From positions 141,239-205,238 of the forward strand of contig WTPW01001279.1 in the NCBI GenBank assembly GCA_009809945.1: DNA of 64,000 bases. Reading direction: 5' to 3'. Under the pieces are notes generated by a model, which saw only the letters and a list, made by a program, of their open reading frames with translations, was not told the origin of the DNA and did no database searches. This DNA comes from Gigaspora margarita (taxonomy: Eukaryota; Glomeromycota; Glomeromycetes; Diversisporales; Gigasporaceae). Positions 35,423-44,773 of the stretch are shown here, piece after piece (position 1 is the first letter of the stretch; every line of letters begins with the position of its first letter). The position numbers were made by a program, and so were the translations under genes.

Positions 35423-35908
35423 ATGCAATGCCGTAATGATAGGCCAAGGTCTAAAGTTTTAAATGAGCTAAAAGAAAAATATAGCATATCACAAAAACGT
35501 ATTTATCAGATCTGGAGAGGCAAGGAAAAAAATAGGGTTGCCTGGGATCAACCAATTTTTTCTCGCAAGCTCGAAAAAATAAATCTGGATTGCCAATCCA
35601 GATTACCAATATATCTGGCTTCGAGTGATTTATCACAAGAAGGCGGGGATTCGAAAAGAGAAAATTTAGATAACAAATTAATTCTGTCTTCAAGTGATTT
35701 ATCACAAAAAGGCAGGGAAAATTTGGTTAATGAACTAATTTTGCCTTCGAGTGATTTATCACGAGAAGGTAGTGAAAATTTGGCTAGCAGACTAATTCTG
35801 CCTTCGAGTAATTTATCACAAGAAGGTAGGGATCTAAATACATTTTATGAAAAAGAAGCCATTCGTGATAAAAAAAAATATAGCCAAATATCTGCATATA
35901 CTAGCTAA
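35423..35908 (+). CDS. Protein with HTH-like start and four internal repeats
   Basis: 161 codons. Residues ~9-32 ('KVLNELKEKYSISQKRIY') look like a helix-turn-helix of the resolvase/transposase kind. The rest is four imperfect repeats of 'LILPSSDLSQEGRENL' (about 17 residues each; the DNA unit carries TCGAGTGATTTATCACAAGA). Possible DNA-binding protein; family unknown. The related phrase TTATCACGAGAAGG in the spacer near 33882 suggests the repeat has spread within the element. Confidence 0.5.
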   Translation: MQCRNDRPRSKVLNELKEKYSISQKRIYQIWRGKEKNRVAWDQPIFSRKLEKINLDCQSRLPIYLASSDLSQEGGDSKRENLDNKLILSSSDLSQKGRENLVNELILPSSDLSREGSENLASRLILPSSNLSQEGRDLNTFYEKEAIRDKKKYSQISAYTS

Positions 35909-36015
35909 GTAAAAGATCAGCTCATCATAGAATGATAAAAACTTCTCACATACCTCATTGAGAACCTCTTTAGCATTGAGAGTATCAAATAACATTTTTT
36001 CAAGTTCATCATAAC

Positions 36016-36717
36016 TTATATATTTTTTTTTATTAGGATATTGGTTTCTTCCTTATTATAAACTGAAAGTGGAATAGTAATACTTTTTCCATTAGCTGAT
36101 GCTGTAAACTCACCCTTTACTATAGGTTCCCAGCCAGCCCGATGTTGCCATCTAGTGCCAAGAATAAATAATGATATATCATTGCCATTATTATCTTTTT
36201 CTGTTGGTAAAACTGAAAACTTATCCGAAATTGTTAAGGTATTATTTCCAATACCTATAGTAACAGGTATATCAGAAAAGGTCCCAACAGATTGTTTTTC
36301 ACCTACAGCCCCTGTTAGTCTATAAACCTTTTTTCTATCTATTTTTAGCCCAAAATATTTTATAAAATGGTTAGCGATATTTTCAGAAATATGTGACCCA
36401 TATGAACCCGTATCGAGTAATGCATGGGGTATTTCTAAATCATATACTTTACATGAAATCGTGGCATAGTTATTGGGTTCTTTTATTTGCAAAAAGTTTA
36501 TTTTTAATGGGTCAAGCCAATTTTGATATAATTGGGCTTCTTGATATTGTTTTATAGCATAATTTAGACACAAAATACTCGACTTTGTCGAGGAAGAAGA
36601 CCCTTCCATCTTCTCACAATAATTGCTTGAAGTCAAATATGCAGCATATCTTTTTCTGAGCATGCAAGAAAAAATGGCTCTAAAATAAATTGATACTTTT
36701 TTATTATATTTTCCCAT
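36016..36717 (-). CDS. Retropepsin-like aspartic protease
   Basis: 233 codons. The active-site loop 'HALLDTGSYGSHIS' (D-T-G) near 36390-36425 is followed by 'IGIGNNTLTISDKFSV' and a hydrophobic 'LFILGTRW' that fits the second conserved psi-loop of single-domain retroviral-type proteases. It acts in LTR retroelements to cut Gag and Pol. Here it lies next to the gag-like gene on the same strand, the usual gag-pro neighbourhood. Fossil part of the Polinton-like element. Confidence 0.65.
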   Translation of the reverse strand: MGKYNKKVSIYFRAIFSCMLRKRYAAYLTSSNYCEKMEGSSSSTKSSILCLNYAIKQYQEAQLYQNWLDPLKINFLQIKEPNNYATISCKVYDLEIPHALLDTGSYGSHISENIANHFIKYFGLKIDRKKVYRLTGAVGEKQSVGTFSDIPVTIGIGNNTLTISDKFSVLPTEKDNNGNDISLFILGTRWQHRAGWEPIVKGEFTASANGKSITIPLSVYNKEETNILIKKNI

Positions 36718-37008
36718 ACTTTGGCTACTTCTTTATTCGTAGAATTTTTTGAATGATATGAATAAAATAAGTCTTTCATTTCGGGGAATAATTTACTTAG
36801 ATCTGTATATATTTCTGTTAGAATTTCTTTAGGGCATTGAGAAATATATCTTGTTAAAATATATTTAACCGACTCTAAAAATATCTGATTTTCATTAATA
36901 GTTTTTTTTACTAGTTTTTTGGATTTCTTTTTTATAGAAGACTTAGAAACCCTATTTTTTTTTTATATTAAAACAATTAGTTTCTCTAGACTCAATCTCA
37001 CTATTTTC

Positions 37009-38067
37009 TTAGTTGCTTTCTTCTTGGCTACTTTCTTCTTGGTCGCTTTTGTTAATTATATATTCTACGTCATCTTCTGATTGGCTTTGGTCTATATATT
37101 CATATTGGGAGCTAGTAATATTATTAATCTTTTTAGTCTTTCTAACTTTGGGGCAATTCTTTTTTGTATGACTGACCTTTTCACACATAGAACAGTATCT
37201 TTCTACTTTCTTTAATTTTGTTGTTTTTTTAGGCGTAGACTTTTTTGTAGCATATAATTTTTTTAATTGAATATTGTAATTTGCATAGCCTAATCTTTTA
37301 TATAATTCTTTCTCGATAAAATTTTCTAAAGCATCTGGATCTCTAGATGCTTCATCAGAATACCCTAGTCTTTGGGCTATAAGATCTAAATAGTTATACG
37401 CTTTTTTATATATAGTTAAATTTTCACTAGGTATTGTATTGGATAAAATTATAGGAACCGATGAATTGTTATTAACCCCATTATATGTAAAGGTAGAAGG
37501 TTTTCGCTCAAGCCATGTGTCCTTAACAGATGTAAAGAAAGCATTTATATCCGCTGGATTCATTATTTTTACTCTTGTAAATAATTCATCAGGTAAGTGA
37601 GTCCATAATATAGCCAATGCGTCCTGGTTATTATTCGGTGTTTGAAATAATAAAAGACGAATTCTGTCTTCATAGGTTTTGAGAGTGTCAGTGGGGTTAA
37701 ATTTTTTTTGTGCTAATCTGGATAAAGAGGCATTGCGTGATCCTATTGTTTCTTCATGATATTAATGCCGTAACCATGCTAAAAATCGTGCTGGAGTGTC
37801 AATATTTGTGCCTACAGGGTATTCGGCTGGGACAGGTATATATTTACCAGACATTTTAGATTTTAAAATTTCAGCTTTTACGGCATCATTAAATCCAGCA
37901 ACTGCCAATGTACTTCCATATGAAAAAACTTGTACTACTTTATTATAATATTCATCAGGAGGTTCCTGGCCTATATATTGGGGAATTTGAGCCATCAATG
38001 GGGATAATGAAGACATAACGTCTGGTAAGGTTGCCATGTTTGCTATATTATTATTATTCTGTAGCAC
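37009..38067 (-). pseudogene. Gag-like protein with CCHC zinc knuckle
   Basis: The reading shows a helical capsid-like region ('ALWTHLP/AILWTHLPDELF', 'FFTSVKDTWLERKP') and then a basic linker and a zinc knuckle 'CSMCEKVSHTKKNC' (C-x2-C-x4-H-x4-C, near 37150-37195) with an acidic tail. This is the architecture of retrotransposon Gag: capsid then nucleocapsid. The N-terminal part begins 'MLQNNNNIANMATLPDVMSS'. About one break. Gag kinship rests on the knuckle and layout, not on a database match. Confidence 0.6.
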
Positions 38068-38109
38068 AAAAATTTGTTGATTTAAATTATTAATTAATTG
38101 TTCTGAATT

Positions 38110-38847
38110 TCAGGCACGATTTTTCCACTTGCCCCACTTATTTTGTAATTGGTGATAGGTCTGTCTGTTTCTCAATTTTAATGCAAAGCTTTCTATAAGC
38201 AATTCTGATATCCNTCTTTTTTGTGTNCNGNTTGTAATTCGCCCATCAAGTTCTCGAGATTTGAATATATTATGCCGTGTTCTATGGGCCTCATAAGCCT
38301 GGTGAAGAAGATCATAGTCATTTTGAAGTGTAGCTAACTGGGTTTGTAAATCGGCAAACTGGGTCTGTGGATTGGCTAACTGGGTTTGCAAATTTATTAT
38401 CTGGGTCTGCAAATTTGCTACTCGATTTTCAGCATTAATTGCTCGAGCATTTGCTCGTGGATATATTTGTAGCACCAATCTCTCAAACCTATTTCTGGCA
38501 TCAGAAATTATATCAAGATAATCTTCAATGCCATTTATTGTAGGTGCTATTGTAATTGAACTTTGAAAATATTGTCTAATGTTATCAATCTCTCGCCGGA
38601 TTCTATTATTTTGGATCGTAGCTTGATTTTCAGGAAGAGATAATATTCGGGAGGATCCTGGTTGTTGTGCCATATCTTGAAAATTGTTTTCTATATATAA
38701 TTTTTCGAGTTTGCAAGAAAAGCAGTCTATTTCATCCTGAAAAATAGCTAACCGTTTTTCTAAATAATCTATATAATTCTCTTGATTTATAGAATCTTGA
38801 AGTGTCTTTTCTAACTGTTCTTTAAGATTAGAAATTTCTAATTTCAA
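38110..38847 (-). CDS. Coiled-coil protein beside the gag-like gene
   Basis: About 245 codons with a few uncalled bases. Strong heptads, including a repeat of the kind 'NLQTQIINLQTQLANPQTQ' (about 38340-38420), predict a long coiled coil. It ends just upstream of the gag-like gene on the same strand and could be an N-terminal assembly domain of that polyprotein or a separate structural protein. No family recognised. Confidence 0.5.
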   Translation of the reverse strand: MKLEISNLKEQLEKTLQDSINQENYIDYLEKRLAIFQDEIDCFSCKLEKLYIENNFQDMAQQPGSSRILSLPENQATIQNNRIRREIDNIRQYFQSSITIAPTINGIEDYLDIISDARNRFERLVLQIYPRANARAINAENRVANLQTQIINLQTQLANPQTQFADLQTQLATLQNDYDLLHQAYEAHRTRHNIFKSRELDGRITXXTQKRXISELLIESFALKLRNRQTYHQLQNKWGKWKNRA

Positions 38848-38973
38848 TGGGTCTAGGTCTTCATCATGAATTATGATTTCTTTTTCAAGATAATTAATAT
38901 AATCCTCTTTTGAGACAAGATCCTATTGTAATTTGTAGACTCGATCTTGTATAGCTAATAAGGCACATTTAAA

Positions 38974-40077
38974 TTGCTCGATTCTTTCCCCCATTTTTTT
39001 TCTTGCAAGCAAGCTGGCTCAAAAATGTTGTCTATTTCTATAATACAAATAGATTCTGGAAATGTTCGTGAACTAGATATATCTATTGCTTTGTGTAAGA
39101 TTTATTATCAGCCTAATGGCTATCAAAGAACTGTAAAAAAATTGTATGAAGCTTCTTTAAAAACCAGATATGATTTTTCTATAGATGAGGTATGTAATTG
39201 GCTTGAAAAACAGGCTTTATATCAGATTCATAAACCCCGTCCAAGATTTATTTCTAGAGCCTCATTTAATAGTATACAGATTCCTAATGAATGCCATCAA
39301 GCTGATATTCTTTATATGCCCCATGACCGAATTAATAATATAACTTATAAGTATTGCTTGTGTATAGTAGATGTGGCTTCACGATTTAAGTGGGCGGTTC
39401 CTTTAGCTGATAGGTCGGCTTATTCTGTGGCCAAGGCCTTTAAGAAAGTTTATAGTAATTCTAAGTGCCCTCTTATTTGGCCTAAATTATTAATGGTTGA
39501 TCCCGGATCTGAATTTAAATCAGATTGTAAAGAATTAATAGAAAAATATAATGTTAAAATTAAAATTGGTACGTCTCATAGGAGCCAAGGTATTGTTGAA
39601 AGATTTAATTGTACTTTAGCTAAAAAATTGTTTCGATTACAGGATGCCTCTGATTTATTGTTGCCTATATCTAAGAGATCGAGAGCTTGGGTTAAAAATC
39701 TTTATATAATTATTGATAACCTTAATAATTTGGTAACTAGATTAATTGGCATGGCCCCGGCAAAAGCCATAAAAATGAAACAGATTATTTCAACATCTTC
39801 TAAATTACGCAATGGGCCTATAGGATTTAATGAGTCTAAATTGGATTATAATACTTTGGTTAGATATTTACTTGAACCTGGTGAATTGGAAACGGGCCCT
39901 AAAAGAGCGACTGACTATAATTGGTCTTCTCAGATTTATTTTATCCATGAAGCTTTGGTACAAAAAAATCAGCCAATCTTGTATTGGCTAGAAGATGATA
40001 AGGGCAATGGGCCAAAGCGGTCTTTTGTCAGAGAGGAGCTTCAAGTTGTAAAAGATATAGAATTACCTCCTCAGTGA
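38974..40077 (+). CDS. Retroviral-type DDE integrase of the Polinton-like element
   Basis: 367 codons, looks whole. The rve core spans roughly residues 105-230: first Asp in 'CHQADILYMP' (near 39300), second in 'LMVDPGSEFKSD' (near 39493) and Glu in 'HRSQGIVERFNCTLAKKL' (near 39590). A chromodomain-like C-terminus is possible ('DYNWSSQIYFIHEAL'). It joins the element's ends to target DNA. The position close to one terminal repeat is normal for Polintons. Divergent from the gag-like gene in orientation. Confidence 0.85.
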   Translation: MLDSFPHFFSCKQAGSKMLSISIIQIDSGNVRELDISIALCKIYYQPNGYQRTVKKLYEASLKTRYDFSIDEVCNWLEKQALYQIHKPRPRFISRASFNSIQIPNECHQADILYMPHDRINNITYKYCLCIVDVASRFKWAVPLADRSAYSVAKAFKKVYSNSKCPLIWPKLLMVDPGSEFKSDCKELIEKYNVKIKIGTSHRSQGIVERFNCTLAKKLFRLQDASDLLLPISKRSRAWVKNLYIIIDNLNNLVTRLIGMAPAKAIKMKQIISTSSKLRNGPIGFNESKLDYNTLVRYLLEPGELETGPKRATDYNWSSQIYFIHEALVQKNQPILYWLEDDKGNGPKRSFVREELQVVKDIELPPQ

Positions 40078-40149
40078 GTACTCACGATTTAAAAATTTTA
40101 TAATATGAAAGATGCTCGTGGAATGCTTCAAGTTGGTGTTCCTCGTCTT

Positions 40150-40413
40150 TTATAAATTAAGAAAATCTTCTGCTTCTTTATCGATTTGGGATTCTTTGAC
40201 GAAATGGTCTTTAGCTAATTTGTAATATAACTTATATAATTCCATTATAGAATTAAGAATCTTTGGATCCCGGCCATAAAATTCTTTGTAGTCATCTTTG
40301 ATTTTATAATATTTTTCTTCATTAGGAAATATTGTCATGGCCAAATTTAGTATATATTCTTCTGGGTCTTCCGCCTGGCGTAATTTTCTAATTCTTTCTT
40401 TATAGTTTTGCAT
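40150..40413 (-). CDS. Small helical protein of the Polinton-like element
   Basis: 87 codons, 'MQNYKERIRKLRQAEDPEEY', rich in Lys, Glu and Tyr, predicted all-helical. It lies convergent with the integrase. No family recognised. Confidence 0.45.
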   Translation of the reverse strand: MQNYKERIRKLRQAEDPEEYILNLAMTIFPNEEKYYKIKDDYKEFYGRDPKILNSIMELYKLYYKLAKDHFVKESQIDKEAEDFLNL

Positions 40414-40544
40414 GAACTTGCGTCTTTTGGTTTTCTATAATAGAGGCCTGCTTTGATTACATTAATTAAAGCTTGCTTGACTTCTTTGTATGTGGGCTTG
40501 GTTTGGTGAATAGATTTTGTGTGCTCATTGTAAAATAAATTTTT

Positions 40545-41466
40545 ATATAATACCTTTACAGACTTTTTTCTTTAATTAATTATTTTCCCCTATAAGCAAA
40601 AATGATCAGAGAATATTCTTGCCCTTATTTACACAATAATGGCGAGGCTTGCAGTAGGCCTTGCATGCGATTCGAAGAGTGCCACTTTCATTGGAAATCT
40701 AAGGTACGCGTTCTGTGTAGTGAATGTGGTAAGCCTACTGGCTCGAGTTCTGGGCGGTGTCCATTGCATGTTAAGGGCTTTTATGTGGTCCAATATTATA
40801 ACAGATTGCGTAATAAAGCCTTAAAAAACTCAGAATAGATAGTAATTTTTTGTAAAACTTTTTGGTAAGACTTTGGCCGGTTAAATTTTTTTGGTAAGAC
40901 TTTTTGGTAAAACTTTGCCGGATTAAATTTTTGGTAAGACTTTTTGGTAAGACTTTGCCGGATTAAATTTTTGGTAAGACTTTTTGGTAAGACTTGGGTA
41001 TAGGAAACAAAAAGTCTTACCAAAAATGGGGCAAGCCCCATTTTCGGTAAGATTTTTGTCCTTTGCTAGATAGTAATGAATCGCTTTTTGAATTAATTCT
41101 AGAATAACATAGAAAATAGTATGCATATTAGGCTTGAATGGGCTCGCAGAGAAGCACACTCGGACACTTCAGTCCTCGGTGCTCTCTGCCCATTTCAAGG
41201 GCAAGCAGTATAGCATAATTTTTTTGTTATCTTGTTTAGGGTTAAAAACATAGCTAGAGCATTAACAAAGACTATGTTTATCTTAATTCTGAAAATCCAA
41301 ATTTAGGTGTAAAGAGAGTAAGTTAACAGGAATCGTCTCTAGCTTAATTTAGAGCTTGAATACGATATATGATTAAATATATCTAGAAGGGTTTGTAGAG
41401 AGGCTTCAAGCCTCTTCTGAATACATTATCAGATTTCGGTCCCAGAACTCCCTTTTGCCCCCTACT
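40545..41466. repeat. Right terminal inverted repeat of the Polinton-like element
   Basis: Inverted match to 28508-29430, carrying the same minisatellite (about 40850-41010) and the outward-facing Cys-rich gene (40602-40838). Confidence 0.9.
40602..40838 (+). CDS. Small Cys/His-rich protein in right terminal repeat
   Basis: 78 codons, facing outward. Same protein as at 29136-29372 with two residue differences (residues near 26 and 47), both amino-acid changing. All cysteines and histidines are kept in both copies. Probably a zinc-binding protein of unknown role. Confidence 0.55.
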   Translation: MIREYSCPYLHNNGEACSRPCMRFEECHFHWKSKVRVLCSECGKPTGSSSGRCPLHVKGFYVVQYYNRLRNKALKNSE

Positions 41467-42191
41467 ATTTGCCTGCTAGAATTTTTAATGAATTTTTAAA
41501 ATTTGGTTCTGATTTATTTTTATTAAAAATCAAGTTATTTTAAAAAATTTTTTTTTAAATAATAACTATGGATATAGATTATATTTTAATAATTTTAATT
41601 TTTATATTTCTACAGAAAAAATTTAAATTGACTATAAGCTAAAAAAATTTGAAATTTTTAAAAATCTTTGATTTTTAGAGATTTTATTTTTGACCATTGA
41701 CAAACTTTTTAAAATTCTAAGAATATGTCCCAATAATTTTGATACAAATTATAGATTAAGTTATTAAAAACAACTTTTATTATAAAAGTTTTTATTATTT
41801 TATAATTAAAATTTTAACTTTAATTAATAGAGAAAAAATTTTTTCTCTTCAGGAACATATAAAAATTTGAAAATTTTTAAAAATTTTTGAAAAAATTTCA
41901 TAGTAAAAGTAAAGAATTGGCTATATTTGAGCCAAGTTTTCTTTTATATTTGAATATATATATAATTAAAATTTTAATAGATATCAATTAACAATATGCT
42001 AAAGTTTTATTTTAGCTTAGTAATNGGGNGANATATTCTTAATAAAATTTTTAGTAATTTTAAAAAAACATGTAAAAAAAAATTCTAGCAGGCAAATTTG
42101 CCCGCTGGACAGTTTAAGGGATAGCCATTTGAAAAATTGAAGCACATCACGTGATTGTTGAGTATAGATGTCTTGTACCATGTTTATTTTA

Positions 42192-42630
42192 CATATGGGC
42201 TGATTTAAGAAATTTATAAATAAAGCGTATTTTTTTAAAATTTTAAAGCTAAATAACTCTTGATCTACTGGTCTGTTTTAAATAATTTTACTACCAAAAT
42301 GTTCACCTCTTTGAGACGATTCCAACAAGCCCAAAATCATTAAAATACAATCACAGGGTCATGAGAAAATGCGCTATCAAATAGGGGATGCACCTGAAAT
42401 TAGTTTGATCTATGTTAAACCAATTTCAGATGCATCACCTATTTGATAGTGCATTTTCTCATGACCCTGTAATTGGATTTTAATGATTTTGGGCTTGTTG
42501 GAATCGTCTCAAAGAGGTGAACATTTTGGTAGTAAAATCATTTAAAACAGACCAGTAGATCAAGAGTTATTTAGCTTTAAAGTTTTTAAAAATACGCTTT
42601 ATTTATAAATTTCTTAAATTAGCCCATATG
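42192..42630. mobile_element. Foldback family F, copy 2, near-perfect hairpin
   Basis: 439 bp. Two arms of about 210 bp meet near 42412 (loop around TTTGATCTATGTTAAAC). The arms pair over nearly their whole length (CATATGGGCTGATTTAAG against CTTAAATTAGCCCATATG, then CCAACAAGCCCAAAATCATT), with few mismatches. The older relative is 25538-25970. It directly abuts the outer foldback element that ends at 42180. Confidence 0.85.
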
Positions 42631-42846
42631 AAGGCAATTACTATTTGTACACTAGTATATAAACATGAGTACATTAGATCAGCTGTATAGTGGGAATACG
42701 GAAGGCTCTAGTGGGTTTTAGCCATGGATAAATGGTTGTTCAACCTAAAGTCCTAGTCTTAATACTTGTATATAATATGTATGCACTACCATATATCAAT
42801 TCACTTAAGTATTAATAAAGTTTGGTGCAGGTGCTATACCTGGGAT
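42631..42846. other. Intergenic, nothing recognised
   Basis: AT-rich, no structure of note. Confidence 0.4.
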
Positions 42847-43026
42847 AGAACCCCGAAATATATATAGATAGGTCAGGTTAATTATAGGGTTACTAAAAAA
42901 GAAAAGATCTGCAGAAAAACTTCAAAAATAAGCAAAAAAATTACTATAAATGGAAAAGATCTGTATAAAAAACCTCAAAAATAAGCAAACTCATACCTGA
43001 CCTATCTATGTATATTTCGGGGTTCT
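42847..43026. mobile_element. MITE family B, copy 4
   Basis: 180 bp, AGAACCCCGAAATATATA and inverted AGAACCCCGAAATATACA, with AGATAGGTCAGGT inside both ends. Flanks CCTGGGAT and CCTGGGGT (7 of 8 alike) are a target duplication. Nearly the same sequence as 57041-57220. Confidence 0.85.
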
Positions 43027-43385
43027 CCTGGGGTTCTTCTAAATATAAAAAAATAAAATAAAAAAAAAATAAACACAATTACATATGATAACTTAAAATT
43101 TTGCTTATAAAACTACTCTTTAAACTCTAACAAAAGATATTTCTTGCAAAATTTTATTATAAACTATAACCCCTCCAATTCCAAAGCTTATTCTAATCCT
43201 AATCTTAAATTGGGTTTAATTTTGGTCTATAATTTATACATTACGCAGATTTACAAATCAATTAATTAGTACTAGTACCCATGTATATACACGTAGTGTA
43301 TAAATAGTTTTTTTTTATTTTAATTACTAGTTTTTAACCTATAAACTATATTAATAAAAAATATTTTTTCACGCAACTCTTTTCG
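43027..43385. other. Intergenic, nothing recognised
   Basis: AT-rich, no structure of note. Confidence 0.4.
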
Positions 43386-43877
43386 ATGATTACTTGGACC
43401 AAATCTCCGACAGAAGAAAAACAAAAAGTTTTTTGTTAGAGCGTTGCCTGTACTTTTGTGCAATAGGCTAACACATGTATATGGTTTTTAGAAAGGTCAA
43501 CTTACTTCTGGAAGGGACTCCTTTCTTATATTCGGCACGCAAGCCAGAAGCAGCGCTGTATGAGATATTTCTAATGAGATATTTGGCTGGTGTTGACGCC
43601 CTTGTACAGGAAATTTTGGTAGAGATGATGAACGTCTTTGTCGATGAAGTATCTTGTGGTAAAACAAAGGGGAATAACAAAAAAATGAGTTTTATCTTTT
43701 CAAACTCTCTCTCAAGATTGTTATCAAGTCTCGTCTCCCGTCCACATAGTTTTTCGAAATTTTGCCAAAAAGTGGACATTCCAGCTTACCCCCGACAGAA
43801 GATCGATAGTGTTTACTGTTTCTGATTTGGGATATGCATCTATCGAAAAGGAATTGGCTATTACGGGTGCTACGTAA
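43386..43877 (+). CDS. Possible host gene, exon structure unresolved
   Basis: Base composition is less AT-rich here than nearby. An ATG at 43386 opens 'MITWTKSPTEEKQK', followed by a GT..AG interval that could be an intron (about 43428-43490). An open frame 43475-43825 reads 'YLAGVDALVQEILVEMMNV', and the other plus frame, open to a stop at 43875, ends 'SDLGYASIEKELAITGAT', which looks like a genuine protein end. The pieces are in different frames and no single splice model is compelling. No family recognised. It could also be a decayed gene. Confidence 0.3.
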
Positions 43878-44773
43878 GCCATGGATCATTCTGGAACCAT
43901 CAAGAAATTTCTATCACGTGTTGTTATAGTTAGACGTAATTCGTGTGTTTTTTTTTCTTTTTTCTTTAGTTTATATACATATAGTTCTTTGTTAGAGTTT
44001 TTTACTTTAAGCAGTCTATATAATTTTTGTTATAACAAGACTGTCTTTCACTTTTTTGTTTTTCTTACCTTTTCTCTTTATGTTTTTTGGTTATACTTTT
44101 GGATTTCGCCTAGGTTATGTAGTATTACCCCTTTTTTTTTCTACCCTTTTTTTTTCTTTTTACGTTTGTTTTTTTCGTATAAGAAGGGTTTTCGAACTCT
44201 CCTTGTCCTAGAGGCTAGGTAAGGAAGATTAAAAAAGCAGGCAATCTTGGTATGGCATACGACAGCCTACCGGTGATACTTGGGATAAAATTTCTAGCTA
44301 AATAGAAAACTTGAGTTGAGGTAAACAGTTCGTCATGGTGGATCGCATTGGGCATTTATGCTTGGTGAATTTTTGTTAAAACAGAACGTGGCAGTGCATT
44401 GATGACAGGAGATTTTTCTTTTGTATAATTTGTACGTTGTTCATTAATAAACAAAGATAGGATTGCCGGAAAAAAAAAAAAATAAAAAATATTTTAAATT
44501 TTATAAAAATTTTATATATATACAAAATATTACTGGAAATATATTTTTTTTTATAAAAAAAAATATAGTTTGTATAATAAAAAAAAAAGTTAAAAATTAA
44601 TAAATTTATAAACTATCTATTATTTTATAAGTGTATAAATTGATTAATAATAAAAAAATATTTAATTTATATACAATATATTTATATTTGTAGCTTGATA
44701 TTATAATATATGTTTTCCCAAAAGATATATTTAAAAAACAATAATTAAATAAAGAAATAAATTATACAACGCA
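43878..44773. other. Possible 3' region, then AT-rich spacer
   Basis: 44,180-44,470 is moderately GC-rich (ACGACAGCCTACCGGTGATA) and ends in ATTAATAAACAAAG, which could be a poly(A) signal region for a plus-strand transcript. A long T-rich plus-strand frame (43881-44222) has Phe/Tyr/Leu-only composition and is not credible. 44,470-44,773 is nearly pure A/T. Confidence 0.35.

Larger units (their letters stand above)
28508..41466. mobile_element. Polinton/Maverick-like element with gag/protease-like genes
   Basis: 12,959 bp. The ends AGTAGGGGGCAAAAGGGAG and inverted form give the 5'-AG..CT-3' termini typical of Polintons; ATTTG is repeated on both flanks (Polintons usually show 6 bp). Terminal inverted repeats of ~920 bp differ by about a dozen bases by eye (roughly 1.4 percent), so it is young. 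Parts: protein-primed family-B polymerase (29508-33706, +), small proteins (34323-35908, +), retropepsin-like protease (36016-36717, -), gag-like zinc-knuckle protein (37009-38067, -), coiled-coil protein (38110-38847, -), integrase (38974-40077, +), a small protein (40150-40413, -), and one Cys-rich gene in each terminal repeat. No double-jelly-roll capsid, packaging ATPase or adenovirus-type protease was recognised. A lightly broken fossil with roughly four or five breaks. Confidence 0.85.
28475..42120. mobile_element. MITE family C, copy 2, split by the Polinton-like element
   Basis: Left part 28475-28507, right part 41467-42120. Ends CCCTTAAACCGTCC and inverted CCCTTAAACTGTCC followed by GCGGGCAAATTTG. 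AT is present on both outer sides. Without the insertion it is about 690 bp, like the copy at 22652-23305. Confidence 0.8.
28116..42180. mobile_element. Outer foldback element, split by later insertions
   Basis: Left part 28116-28474 and right part 42121-42180 together form the same foldback as 52258-52663. Ends TGGTGCAAGACATCTATACT and inverted TGGTACAAGACATCTATACT. The interior has a hairpin arm pair around AAATTTATAAATTT. At the junction, the uninterrupted copy reads AAAAAGTTATAGCC, exactly what is expected before the family C MITE entered. The real size before insertion was about 420 bp. Confidence 0.85.

Noticed and set aside
33707-36015. Packaging ATPase or capsid gene of the Polinton-like element
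   Set aside because: No Walker A loop or jelly-roll-like protein of suitable length is readable here; only short helical or repeat proteins are seen.
43881-44222. 113-codon Phe/Tyr-rich plus-strand frame
   Set aside because: It is a T-rich tract translated; composition is not that of a plausible membrane protein.
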